A DNA stretch of 21,502 nucleotides from CAYLNH01 sp964384625 (GTDB lineage: Bacteria > Verrucomicrobiota > Lentisphaeria > JABSQK01), in assembly GCA_964384625.1 (NCBI GenBank), contig CAYLNH010000109.1, forward strand, positions 1 to 21,502, given 5' to 3'. Positions within the stretch are counted from its first letter, which is position 1; each line of letters starts with the position of its first letter. Positions 7,601-13,683 of this stretch are shown here, in pieces. The notes under the pieces are model-generated. The model was not told the DNA's origin, did not search any database, and saw only the letters and a list, made by a program, of their open reading frames with translations. A program made the position numbers and the translations under genes.

Positions 7601-8377
7601 GTAGACCGGGGTCAGAGCGAGTTCATCGTCGGCCGTGGCTGACGCGCCCCAGTCGATAACGAAGACCTCGCCGTAATCGCCGATCATGATGTTGGCGGGC
7701 TTCAGATCCTGGTGCACCGTGCCTTTGCTGTGGGCGTAGGCCATGGCGTCGCAGACCTTCTGGAAGACCTGGATCAACTCGCCCTGCGTCCGGATCGGTT
7801 CGCAGACGTGGCCGGCATGGGTCTCGTCGATATAGTCTTTCAGCGTGATGCCCTGGACGCGCTGCATACACATGTAGACGCGGCCGTCGGCGTCGGCGTC
7901 CAGTTCATAGACGGGAATGATCCCCGGATGCTCCAGGCCTGCCACCACGCTGGCCTCGGTGATAAACCGGTCGACGTCTGCGGCTGCCGGTTTTTCGTCG
8001 TCCTTGAGGATCTTCAGCGCGATATCGCGGTTGAGATTGGCTTCCCGCACCTTATAGACCACCGCGCACCCGCCTTCGCCGATCTTCTGCGGGTCGTTGA
8101 AGCGGTTTCGCGGCCGGCCGTCGGGCTTCAGCTTGGCCGGCAGACTGGTTTCTCTGATCGGACCGAGGGCGTCCTCTTCGGCGCCTTCCGCGGTCCCGAC
8201 GATCTTTCGCCAGAGCTCCATGGCTTCCGGCTGCCTGACCTGGATGACCTGCGTCGCGTCGAGCCGGAAGAGAACCGTCGTGGCGTCCTTATGCTGGTCC
8301 GCGGACAACCCCTCGAAAAGCTTCGGCAAAAGCTCTTGATCCCCACCACTTCGATCCATGCGGTCGGCGTCAGACAT
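4673..8377 (-). CDS. Transmembrane Ser/Thr protein kinase with LamG-like sensor domain and repeat tail
   Basis: A 1234-residue Hanks-type kinase. Cytoplasmic domain about residues 94-360: glycine loop GEGGCAVVYKV (100-110), Lys122 in ALKIL, helix-C Glu141, catalytic loop HQDLKPAN (222-229; Asp224 and Asn229 kept, Arg of HRD replaced by Gln), metal site DWG (242-244), and SPQQA in place of the usual SPEQA/APE motif. One membrane helix is at about 381-399 after a basic patch. Outside follow a beta-sandwich, LamG/concanavalin-like region (about 420-595: EDGELVSRKGYPFYL, YILQVGGWYNS, RIRGEVDGHYLRVYVDGRKL), TPR-like helices (about 600-700, 33-residue spacing at G649/G682), then thirteen 23-25-residue repeats (about 776-1084). 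Start ATG 8377 has GAAGGAAG just upstream. DWG is usual in kinases of this bacterial group, so catalysis is probably intact. Confidence 0.85.
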   Translation of the reverse strand: MSDADRMDRSGGDQELLPKLFEGLSADQHKDATTVLFRLDATQVIQVRQPEAMELWRKIVGTAEGAEEDALGPIRETSLPAKLKPDGRPRNRFNDPQKIGEGGCAVVYKVREANLNRDIALKILKDDEKPAAADVDRFITEASVVAGLEHPGIIPVYELDADADGRVYMCMQRVQGITLKDYIDETHAGHVCEPIRTQGELIQVFQKVCDAMAYAHSKGTVHQDLKPANIMIGDYGEVFVIDWGASATADDELALTPVYMSPQQALCLPAVATDDVYCLGATLFHCLVGRFPTDATTLKELVRKKQSGEIDPLTDQERARVPAPLLSIALKAIAPQPEDRYQSMEEFADDLQKYQEGLAVSAHNESLRHFLKRWARRHRHGLLSAAAIGLTAAVLIAGFSWRFHRLKARELESWKENHVETFATADGYLENWAITRGEFTVEDGELVSRKGYPFYLTYKHRLYGSHALEYTGEVTPGTRLGDLSLVWYENDPFGTDPERISKGKYILQVGGWYNSFSLINSTHNAVLAYHPFRLQHGRRYRIRGEVDGHYLRVYVDGRKLCEYRREFPFSSGWFGLYLYYAGKRIDDVRIFSKGGAELVTATRIGDSYYQQDLYDRAMHEYDIVMNTARNQHLREEARYKRALCLLQLGRKEEAFGHFRALTDSSVDALVRKHLLLQSYDRGEHRQTAADMAQLYAAGDDQHRAEIHRLWERFVTGLRRRGRWRNQQPYLELRRTHFPDDPMHRFTLAAVLTEYGRNAAVASWSDAKPPYAVFALHSLRRYEESVERYPNVRRLNVKGLISLGREKEARRRFPETWQNDAHYLLYEHGKFDAVLKEFPKSDGAARARLAMGRYEEVLAIHADRPNPCALALLALGRYEDILARYPNDDEAAEALLCLGQYEEVLKTYPSFGEADTARRWLGRFDEAKPTDAPGKPSAALLLFRGRSDLLIDGGYSDRDRHAGLLAMGRFKQILKDYHFAPNLTGPALLAMGRAKDIKLEQYGKHLWTRARLDLGRHQDIVDMPDLGRYAACEALYHEDRYDKILRSFRDCSAFVTYVLLRQGKHRQARLAAGGNFSWLLTCKQYAALDQAAAGDLDGALKRLDAVTDEMVGWSGHGWDHYILPAFIRVLAGDQDALRRRLAPIIAERRYVMAQTLWHDAALMLGRIDEKTFRQQPRQQRLEARLRLTQGMKAELEGNKQEALRAYSLWEALPTWKRPADPVPGRFVEWRQNALQ
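5126..6052 (-). repeat. Region encoding thirteen 23-25-residue protein repeats
   Basis: Within the kinase, residues about 776-1084 repeat the pattern L/M-G-R-Y-E-E-h-L-x-x-Y-P-x-x-x-x-A-x-x-A-L-L-A. The G (or its equivalent) falls at 779, 803, 828, 851, 875, 898, 921, 944, 967, 991, 1014, 1038 and 1062, a spacing of 23-25. At DNA level the phrase CCCATGGCCAG recurs at about 5407, 5479 and 5826, implying internal duplication. The period is too short for canonical 34-residue TPRs. Confidence 0.8.
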
Positions 8378-8608
8378 AGTCTTCCTTCAGTACAGCGACA
8401 AACAGTAATATTGCGTTTTACACCGAAGTTTTCCAGTCTGAGAACACCGGCACACGGGCGTTGGGTGCATATCAGTTCTGTTGATCATTCTCTCGCACCG
8501 CGGCAGGAGTTGCACAATAGCGCGAGATCCGTTGCCGGTCCGGCCGGCGGCGGACTTGTCGGCGCATGTTGTTTTCGATTCTCAAGACCACGGGTCGCTC
8601 GTCGGCCC

Positions 8609-8739
8609 GGTGAATGAGTTCATCAGGGCAGGAGACGCCCCCACGATCCCGCGTTTCGGGCGCCGGAAAGCCGGCTTCCCGGCGCCCGAAAAGCAGGGTG
8701 AGAGGTGAGGGCTTGCAGCCACTAATGAACTTCTTCACC
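8609..8739. repeat. 131-bp imperfect inverted repeat with 38-bp palindromic core
   Basis: The ends are GGTGAATGAGTTCATCAG (8609-8626) and CTAATGAACTTCTTCACC (8722-8739), inverse complements at 15 of 18 positions. The core 8654-8691 pairs TTTCGGGCGCCGG with CCGGCGCCCGAAA (13 bp) and an inner AAGCC/GGCTT. Ends and core share almost the same centre (8674 and 8672.5), so the whole segment folds on itself. There is no coding potential. It matches the design of a MITE-like or palindromic extragenic element and of the repeat at 2-127, though the two sequences are not obviously homologous. Confidence 0.75.
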
Positions 8740-8838
8740 AGGCGGACAAACCACCTGGGGGCGTCTGTTCGAACCGATTGCCGGCAGCAAATGCCGACAG
8801 AACTGACAAGCGCCCCGGACGTCTGTCTGGTGACGTCC

Positions 8839-8866
8839 GCTACAGCATTTTCATAAAAGCTGTAGC
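8839..8866. repeat. Stem-loop GCTACAGC/GCTGTAGC
   Basis: GCTACAGC at 8839-8846 pairs with GCTGTAGC at 8859-8866, and the stem extends with TTTT/AAAA beyond a single bulged A, leaving a three-base loop. It directly follows a second stem, CGGACGTC (8816-8823) with GACGTCCG (8832-8839). Function unknown; part of the hairpin chain leading into array copy B. Confidence 0.6.
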
Positions 8867-8876
8867 CGCTAATCGA

Positions 8877-9000
8877 GCGAAGCCTACGGCAACGCCTTCA
8901 GCGTTGAACAGTCTTGCCACTCATCCCCGGGGTAGGCGTCGTCAACCCCGGGCTTGAAACGGGCACGCCTGCAGCGTGCGCAGTTCCGGCCGCAGAAAGA
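8877..9000. repeat. Dispersed hairpin array, copy B
   Basis: Same order of units as copy A but about 160 bp shorter: CAACGC-CTTCA-GCGTTG (8890-8906), the CCCGGGG/CCCCGGG stem inside 8919-8960, and GCACGC-CTGCA-GCGTGC (8963-8979) followed by the CAGTTCCG-type tail. It lacks the two central stems of copy A. Thirty bases at 8879-8908 are identical to 2696-2725. The pentaloop CTTCA (or CTGCA) is kept while stem bases change together, which suggests the folded form matters. Confidence 0.75.
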
Positions 9001-9127
9001 CCCAAAAAGGCGCTAAACAAAATCAACGGCAAGATGGAAGCAGTTTCTGCGGCGGAGTTCGCGGGACAGATTCCCGCGTTACCACGGAGGGGCAAGCGGC
9101 GCTGTGGCGGAGCCGCGGAGCGGGAAG

Positions 9128-9805
9128 CTACGCGGTCGTGACGTCCAGATCGAGGAACAGGTAGCCTTCGTGCTGGAGGCGGGCCTTCTCCTGCAGAAAG
9201 AGTTCCCGACGGAAGAGCGGGCCGTTGGTCACCACCGTGTGGAATTCGCCTTCTTCGCCGCAGGCATCGACGCCGGCGGCTTCCAGGTCGGCAACGGTTG
9301 CCGGATTGATTTCGCGACCGAGGAATTCCGGGGCCAGCCGGCTTTCGTTCAGCACGACAATGCGCGAGCGAAATCCCAATTGCATGAACTCGTTGAGGAG
9401 GTCTTGACGGCCTTCCTGCCAGATCGGGTGGATCGGGACGATGTCGACGGTGCCGCAGACCCTGTGGACCCATTCGCGATGCGGCTCCAGGTCGATGTCG
9501 CCGAAGACGCCGTGGTTGATGTTGCGGTCCTTCATCTGCCGCAGGGCCTCCAGGAACGTCTCTTCGTAATTATCCCAGGTGGCGGCGTGGAAGTGCACCG
9601 GGATCCCGAGGAACGCGGCCTGTTTCTCCAACAGCGTTTGCGGCAGGCCGTGCGAACGTGATTTCCGTCCGGTTTCGTTCATCATGGTGATGAGGCATGC
9701 CGGTTTGCCGCCCTGTTGGATGGCTCGATGCAGGGCGAGGCAGGAATCCTTGCCGCCGCTCCAGGAGCAGAAGAACGGCTTGCCGTTGAGAACGTTGTCC
9801 ATCAT
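9128..9805 (-). CDS. DPH6-type PP-loop ATP pyrophosphatase
   Basis: A 225-residue member of the ATP_bind_4 / diphthine-ammonia ligase-like family. The PP-loop SGGKDS is at residues 16-21 (ATP binding and AMP-forming chemistry), and the family's C-terminal signature GEEGEFHT starts at 183. In archaea and eukaryotes DPH6 amidates diphthine on elongation factor 2. Bacteria lack diphthamide, so the bacterial substrate is unknown; a related amide-forming or adenylating reaction is expected. The start is the first of two consecutive ATGs at 9805 and 9802. The first overlaps the sulfatase stop as ATGA, and AAGGAAG just upstream serves as ribosome site, so translation is coupled to the sulfatase. A longer frame to 9937 would lie inside the sulfatase gene and is rejected. 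Confidence 0.85.
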   Translation of the reverse strand: MMDNVLNGKPFFCSWSGGKDSCLALHRAIQQGGKPACLITMMNETGRKSRSHGLPQTLLEKQAAFLGIPVHFHAATWDNYEETFLEALRQMKDRNINHGVFGDIDLEPHREWVHRVCGTVDIVPIHPIWQEGRQDLLNEFMQLGFRSRIVVLNESRLAPEFLGREINPATVADLEAAGVDACGEEGEFHTVVTNGPLFRRELFLQEKARLQHEGYLFLDLDVTTA

Positions 9806-11289
9806 TTCTTCCTTGTGGCTTCGTCCATATTGAGGCCGGTGGCGTAGTCGAGCTGTCGCGGCTCGTATTCTTCGTTCTCGCGTTGCCGGGTCATGCCGGT
9901 GTAGCCCCAGGTGGCCGGCCGCGCGTCGGCGCGCCACGGGCGGCGTTCCCAGTAGTAGCCGCGGAACGGGTCGCGGGTGTCGTTCATCCAGGCGAGCAGG
10001 CGGTCGTGCAGGCGGTCGCGGATGTCCGCGTGCGCGCTGGATTCGATCCGGTTGGTCATCTCATACGGGTCTTCCTGCAGGTCGTACAGCTCGTCGCTGG
10101 TGAGCAGGTTGACGACGAACTTGTAGCGGCCGTCAAAGGCGCAGCGCACCGGCTGGAAGCCGCCGAAACCGTCGTGGTCGACTTCGTAGCGGCCGAACTC
10201 CATGAAGATCGCGTCATGCGGACGGACGGTCGGATCCCTGAAGGTCGGCAGCATGCTCTCGCCTTCAATCATCATGTGCGGCTGCAGTCCGACCGCCTCC
10301 ATGATCGTGGGGACGACGTCGATGTGCGAGACCGGATGCTCGCAGACAGTACCGGCCGGCGCCTGCCCCGGCCACCGGACGATGAACGGAATGTGGGTGA
10401 TCTCCTCGTACATCGCCGGGCCTTTGCCGGACAGGCTGTGGGAGTGCAGGAAATCGCCGTGGTCCGATGTGTAGATCACCAGGGCGTCGGGTGCGTTGGC
10501 ATCGACGGCATCGATCACCCGGCCGATTTCATAGTCGACGAAACTGTTGCAGGCGAAGTAGTCGTCGTCGATGATGCGCAGTTCGTCTTTGTCTTCTGCC
10601 AGGTTTTTGCCGGCCCAGACGCGGTGGTGTTCGGGTTTGTCTTCCAGCGTGTCCCAGACGTTCGGGCGTTTCGGGTATTCGTAGCCCTGGTACATGTCGG
10701 TGAAATGCTTCGGGCAGACGTACGGATGGTGGGGTTCATCGTAGGACACGACGAGCAGGAAGTCCTCGTCTTTGTGGGTCTCGAGGAAGTCGACGGCGCG
10801 GTTGGAACAGCGATGGCCGAAAGTGAAGTCCTCGGTCAGATCCGGGTCTTTGTTGATCGCCGCACTGCGGGACCGCTTTCGGTCTGCGGGCGACAGTTCA
10901 TCCAGGTAGTTGCGCATGTCGTACCAGTAATCCGGGTCCCAACCATCGGGGCAGCGGCCGAGACCGAAGTAGTCGCCGCCGTCCAGATGCCACTTGCCGA
11001 CATAGGCGGTGCGAATGCCTTCGTCCTGCAGGCGTTGTCCGACGGTTTTGATGTTATCGCCGAGGGCGATGCTGTTGGTCCAGCCGCCGTTGCTGTGCGG
11101 CCAGATACCGGTGAACAGGGCGGCCCGCGCGGGGCCGCAGACGGGTTGGCAGGTGTAGGCCTTGTCGTAGCGCGTGCCCTGGGCGGCGAGGCGGTCGATG
11201 CAGGGCGTCTTCAAATCGGGATTGCCATAGCAGCCGACGATGTTCGTCGCCTGGGTATCGGTCATGATCAGAATAACTTGTCTGGGCAT
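9802..11289 (-). CDS. Sulfatase (type I, formylglycine-dependent)
   Basis: A 495-residue alkaline-phosphatase-superfamily sulfatase. Visible motifs: N-terminal metal site IMTDTQ (Asp11), active-site signature C51-G-P-A-R (C-x-P/A-x-R, Cys51 to be converted to formylglycine), GKWHLDGG (Lys99, His101), the His pair in DEPHHPY (about 187-188), the second metal site SDHGD (276-278) and Lys289 in SGKGPAMYEE. Likely role: removal of sulfate esters from glycans or small organic sulfates. No maturase or FGE gene is in the window. The protein starts directly with the first beta strand (MPRQVILIMTD), so there is no signal peptide and it should be cytoplasmic, acting on imported substrate. Start ATG 11289 has AGGAG 7 nt upstream. 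It is the first gene of a pair with the PP-loop ATPase. Confidence 0.92.
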   Translation of the reverse strand: MPRQVILIMTDTQATNIVGCYGNPDLKTPCIDRLAAQGTRYDKAYTCQPVCGPARAALFTGIWPHSNGGWTNSIALGDNIKTVGQRLQDEGIRTAYVGKWHLDGGDYFGLGRCPDGWDPDYWYDMRNYLDELSPADRKRSRSAAINKDPDLTEDFTFGHRCSNRAVDFLETHKDEDFLLVVSYDEPHHPYVCPKHFTDMYQGYEYPKRPNVWDTLEDKPEHHRVWAGKNLAEDKDELRIIDDDYFACNSFVDYEIGRVIDAVDANAPDALVIYTSDHGDFLHSHSLSGKGPAMYEEITHIPFIVRWPGQAPAGTVCEHPVSHIDVVPTIMEAVGLQPHMMIEGESMLPTFRDPTVRPHDAIFMEFGRYEVDHDGFGGFQPVRCAFDGRYKFVVNLLTSDELYDLQEDPYEMTNRIESSAHADIRDRLHDRLLAWMNDTRDPFRGYYWERRPWRADARPATWGYTGMTRQRENEEYEPRQLDYATGLNMDEATRKK

Positions 11290-11488
11290 TCAAGAACTCC
11301 TGTGGAAGGGTGGTGGTACGGCAAGCCATCACGTTACACGCGCCGGCAGGGGATGCCAAGCGCCGCCGTGACAGGCGCCGTCCCGCCCAACCGGGATGCG
11401 TCAAGCGTGGGCGGCGGGGCAGGTCCTTGCTGCCGGTCCTCGGCGTCCGCCCGTCTGGCAAACAGACGCGCGACGGATATGTTTCTAC

Positions 11489-12520
11489 ATGCCGGCTGAT
11501 TCCGAGACACAGACGCGAGGATATGCTGTCGCGGCCTGCCTGCTGCTGCTTGCGGCGTGGGTCGGCGGCTGCCGCACAACTGCCGTGCGGGCGCCGACAC
11601 CGAGGCCCGGAGCCGCGACGATCGTCTTTGTCCACGGCTTCAACGGGCATCGCGCGCTGCCGCCGTTTCGCGAGGAGTTCGACAAGGTGAGCAGGCGTGT
11701 CGGCGCCGGGCAGGCGTTTAATACCGTCATGTACGAGTGGGATTCCGAGAAGCTCGAACTTCATAAGCCGAACACCATCATCCCCTGCTGGCAGCGCGCC
11801 AAGCAGCGTTGTGCCGGGGAAGCCGAGGTATTCGCCCGCGACGTCATCGCGGTCCACGAACAGCGCCGCCGGCCGTACTACCTCGTCGGCCACAGCCTGG
11901 GTTGCCGGCTGATCCTGCTGGCCGTGAAAGCCCACGGCAAACCGCTCAAGGCCTGTCGCGGCATCTACTTCCTCGGCGCCGCCGCCGATTGCGACGCCAC
12001 ACTCGATCCCGACCTGCTGCCGGCCGGCAAGAAGATCGTCAATTACTATTCCACCGAGTTCGACGTCGTCCTCAACATCAGCTATGAAGTAGCCGAAGGC
12101 AAGAAAGCCGGCGGCCGCGTCGGCTTTGACGACAGCAGGTGCTTCGTCAACTACAGCACCACCGCGACGCACGTGCACAAGACGGATATCATCTACGCCG
12201 ACTGGGTCCGTCTGGTCGATCCGGTCTACTGTCTGGCGCTCTGGAGTGAAGGCGTCGATCTCGGCGGCAAGACGAAGAAGAACCTGGCGCTGGCGGTGGG
12301 CGCCGGAACCGTCTGGTGGAATGACATCGTCGAGTTCCGCCGGGTCCCCGGCGGCCGGAAGAAGCGGTCGAGCATCCTGATCCAGCAGCACAAGACCACG
12401 GGGCACTATCGCGCTGTCCGGATGCAGCCGGACCGCTCCGACCGTCGCCGGATTGCCTGGGGTGACGGCCTCCACGCCATCCTCCGCCGGGCCGGCGTCT
12501 GGAAGCGCCGCCCGAAATAG
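11489..12520 (+). CDS. Alpha/beta-hydrolase lipoprotein
   Basis: A 343-residue lipoprotein. N-terminal hydrophobic segment (about 11-27) ends in V-G-G-C28, a lipobox, followed by a short linker. The hydrolase domain begins with TIVFVHGFNGHR (about 44-55, the oxyanion strand) and has the nucleophile elbow G134-H135-S136-L137-G138. Ser136 is the likely nucleophile; a catalytic His is plausible at HVHK further on. The layout resembles DUF726/DUF900-like hydrolases, probably esterases or lipases; the substrate is unknown. I start at ATG 11489, which gives a clean lipoprotein signal; an upstream in-frame ATG at 11396 would put 31 extra residues before it. No strong ribosome site is visible. It is divergent from the sulfatase with about 200 nt between them. 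Confidence 0.75.
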   Translation: MPADSETQTRGYAVAACLLLLAAWVGGCRTTAVRAPTPRPGAATIVFVHGFNGHRALPPFREEFDKVSRRVGAGQAFNTVMYEWDSEKLELHKPNTIIPCWQRAKQRCAGEAEVFARDVIAVHEQRRRPYYLVGHSLGCRLILLAVKAHGKPLKACRGIYFLGAAADCDATLDPDLLPAGKKIVNYYSTEFDVVLNISYEVAEGKKAGGRVGFDDSRCFVNYSTTATHVHKTDIIYADWVRLVDPVYCLALWSEGVDLGGKTKKNLALAVGAGTVWWNDIVEFRRVPGGRKKRSSILIQQHKTTGHYRAVRMQPDRSDRRRIAWGDGLHAILRRAGVWKRRPK

Positions 12521-12606
12521 CCCGGCGGCAACCTGCAGCAGTCAAGGGTTCTCTCGGGAGGAGCGTAAGCAATGGGCCAGGCCGGCAGTCTGCCGGGCGC
12601 GTCGTA

Positions 12607-12680
12607 TGGCTACCCCACCTGGATTCGAACCAGGACCGAGAGTACCAAAAACTCTAGTGCTACCATTACACTATGGGGTA
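12607..12680 (-). tRNA. tRNA-Gln (anticodon TTG)
   Basis: On the minus strand all arms fold: 7-bp acceptor TACCCCA/TGGGGTA, D stem GTGT/GCAC, anticodon stem AGAGT/ACTCT around loop TTTTGGT (anticodon TTG, reading CAA and probably CAG), 4-nt variable loop, and T arm CCTGG-TTCGAAT-CCAGG. The discriminator is G and the 3' CCA is encoded. U1-A72 and G73 are typical of tRNA-Gln. A TATAGT -10-like box lies 15 nt upstream on the minus strand (12696-12701). Confidence 0.95.
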
Positions 12681-12775
12681 GTGATCGGGTCGAGAACTAT
12701 AACCAGACTGACTTGCTTCGCCAGTGCAAGGGCGGGGAATTTCGCGAGCCGGCGGAAACCAGTCGGCGCGGGCTG

Positions 12776-12803
12776 TTGACACGATACTCCGGCACGATAG
12801 CAT
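12776..12803 (+). promoter_or_regulatory. Promoter with perfect -35, possibly giving a leaderless mRNA
   Basis: TTGACA at 12776-12781 is followed after 16 bp by TAGCAT at 12798-12803 (4 of 6 matches to TATAAT). Transcription would begin about 7 nt later, at or next to the ATG at 12809. No ribosome site precedes that ATG, which fits a leaderless message. Confidence 0.5.
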
Positions 12804-12808
12804 AGCAT

Positions 12809-13528
12809 ATGCCGCAATACGACAGCTTTGTTGACGTGATCGTGGATCTGCGGGCGACCTGTGCGCGGGCCGGGGAGACCCGGCAGTTGCTGGAGGACCG
12901 CAACCTGGAGCCGGCGGACGCCCGGCAACTGGCGCTGCGCGATATTCGGTCGGACCTCAGCACCTGCGCGTCCTGGATCCATGCGCTGCTCGGCCTGCAG
13001 GACCTGTGTCGTGATCATTTCGGCGATGACTGGGAGGAGAACTACCTGCTGCGGCTCGGGACCGAACACAGCCGGGCGACGGCCGAGACGCGGATGCTGG
13101 ACTACCTGCGCACCACGGTTGTCGCCAAGGTGCACTTCAGCATCGACAATCTGTTCCACAATATCCTGGCGCATGTCCGCCGGCTGCCGCGCCGCCGCGG
13201 GTTCTGGTATCTGTCGACGGCCGTCCTGGAACTGGCCGGGGTGGATCCCGAGGGCTCGGAGAAGAAGACGCTGTCGGTGCTGGCCAACCTGCGGAATTCG
13301 CTGCATGCCAACGGCATTCACAACAACGAAGATCTGCACCATGTGATCGGCGCGATGAAGTATGAGTTCCTCGACGGCGAACCGGTACGGTGTGCTTCCT
13401 GGGCGCACGTCGTCGCCGCCCTCCACGGCAATGTCTGCCTGCTGGACCGGCTCTTCCGTACGCCGCGGCTGCAGCGCCTCCGGGAAGCCATCCCGGATGC
13501 CGCCGCCAAGGCGCTGACCGACCCCTGA
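12809..13528 (+). CDS. Helical protein of unknown function (239 aa)
   Basis: I do not recognise a named family. The protein is predicted almost entirely helical, without signal or membrane segments, so it is cytoplasmic. Notable conserved-looking stretches are KVHFSIDNLFHNILAH (about 107-122) and LANLRNSLHANGIHNNEDLH (about 158-177). The latter, with R162-N163 and His166/His171 in a helix, recalls the R-N-x-H region of HEPN-like or MAE-type helical domains, but the strict R-x4-6-H spacing is not met (x3 and x8), so this stays a suggestion. Start ATG 12809 has no ribosome site but a promoter placed as for a leaderless mRNA. It sits between a divergent tRNA-Gln and the aceE promoter and looks monocistronic. 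Confidence 0.6.
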   Translation: MPQYDSFVDVIVDLRATCARAGETRQLLEDRNLEPADARQLALRDIRSDLSTCASWIHALLGLQDLCRDHFGDDWEENYLLRLGTEHSRATAETRMLDYLRTTVVAKVHFSIDNLFHNILAHVRRLPRRRGFWYLSTAVLELAGVDPEGSEKKTLSVLANLRNSLHANGIHNNEDLHHVIGAMKYEFLDGEPVRCASWAHVVAALHGNVCLLDRLFRTPRLQRLREAIPDAAAKALTDP

Positions 13529-13535
13529 GCCGTCA

Positions 13536-13553
13536 CTGCGGCCGGCATTCTTG
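13536..13553. repeat. 18-bp direct repeat, copy upstream of aceEF
   Basis: CTGCGGCCGGCATTCTTG occurs here and again at 18009-18026, immediately after aceF. In the downstream copy it forms half of a perfect hairpin; here the second half of the stem is missing. A related TTTCTGCGGCCGG occurs reversed at about 8986-8998. Confidence 0.6.
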
Positions 13554-13586
13554 GCGTGGGCCGATTGGAATAGCAGGGCGCTCCCG

Positions 13587-13616
13587 TATGGTATAGCGCC
13601 GCGTGTGTGACACACG
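13587..13616 (+). promoter_or_regulatory. aceE promoter and candidate operator
   Basis: TGGTATAGC at 13589-13597 reads as an extended -10. Five bases later is CGTGTGT-G-ACACACG (13602-13616), a perfect 15-base inverted repeat placed where transcription should start. A dimeric repressor bound there would block aceEF; the regulator is not identified. Confidence 0.45.
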
Positions 13617-13683
13617 TTTACATCGGCTGCTGAATGCAGGAAGTGAAACGTATTGAACCTGAAGCCCGAACCGAGGGGTGAAC

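Larger units (their letters stand above)
8378..9127. other. Gene-free region rich in inverted repeats
   Basis: About 750 bases between the kinase start and the PP-loop ATPase stop. It begins with the kinase leader, where a weak -10 (AATATT, minus strand, around 8406-8411) may lie. It then holds a 131-bp inverted repeat (8609-8739), two adjacent stems (8816-8839 and 8839-8866) and hairpin array copy B (8877-9000). No open frame has both a ribosome site and a recognisable product. Confidence 0.65.

Noticed and set aside
8654..8691. Rho-independent terminator for flanking genes
   Set aside because: The stem is long and perfect, but no T-tract follows on either strand and it is hundreds of bases from the nearest stop codon. 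The wider 131-bp symmetry fits a repeat element better.
8897..9473. A minus-strand frame across the hairpin array and the ATPase gene
   Set aside because: Part is a shadow of the PP-loop ATPase. The rest is translation of the dispersed repeat (SSPGLTTPTPGM-like text), a typical false gene in these repeats; the similar frame at 2700-2963 is rejected for the same reason.
9128..9805. True diphthamide synthase
   Set aside because: The family motifs are present, but bacteria do not have diphthamide-modified EF-2, so only the enzyme class can be stated.
9883..11499. A 538-codon open frame on the plus strand
   Set aside because: It is antisense to the sulfatase, whose active-site and metal motifs are intact. 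The frame is open because of high GC codon bias, and its product is low-complexity V/A/D/G text.
11054..12475. A 473-codon open frame on the minus strand
   Set aside because: It runs antisense through the hydrolase lipoprotein and continues into the sulfatase start. It has no ribosome site and no recognisable domain.
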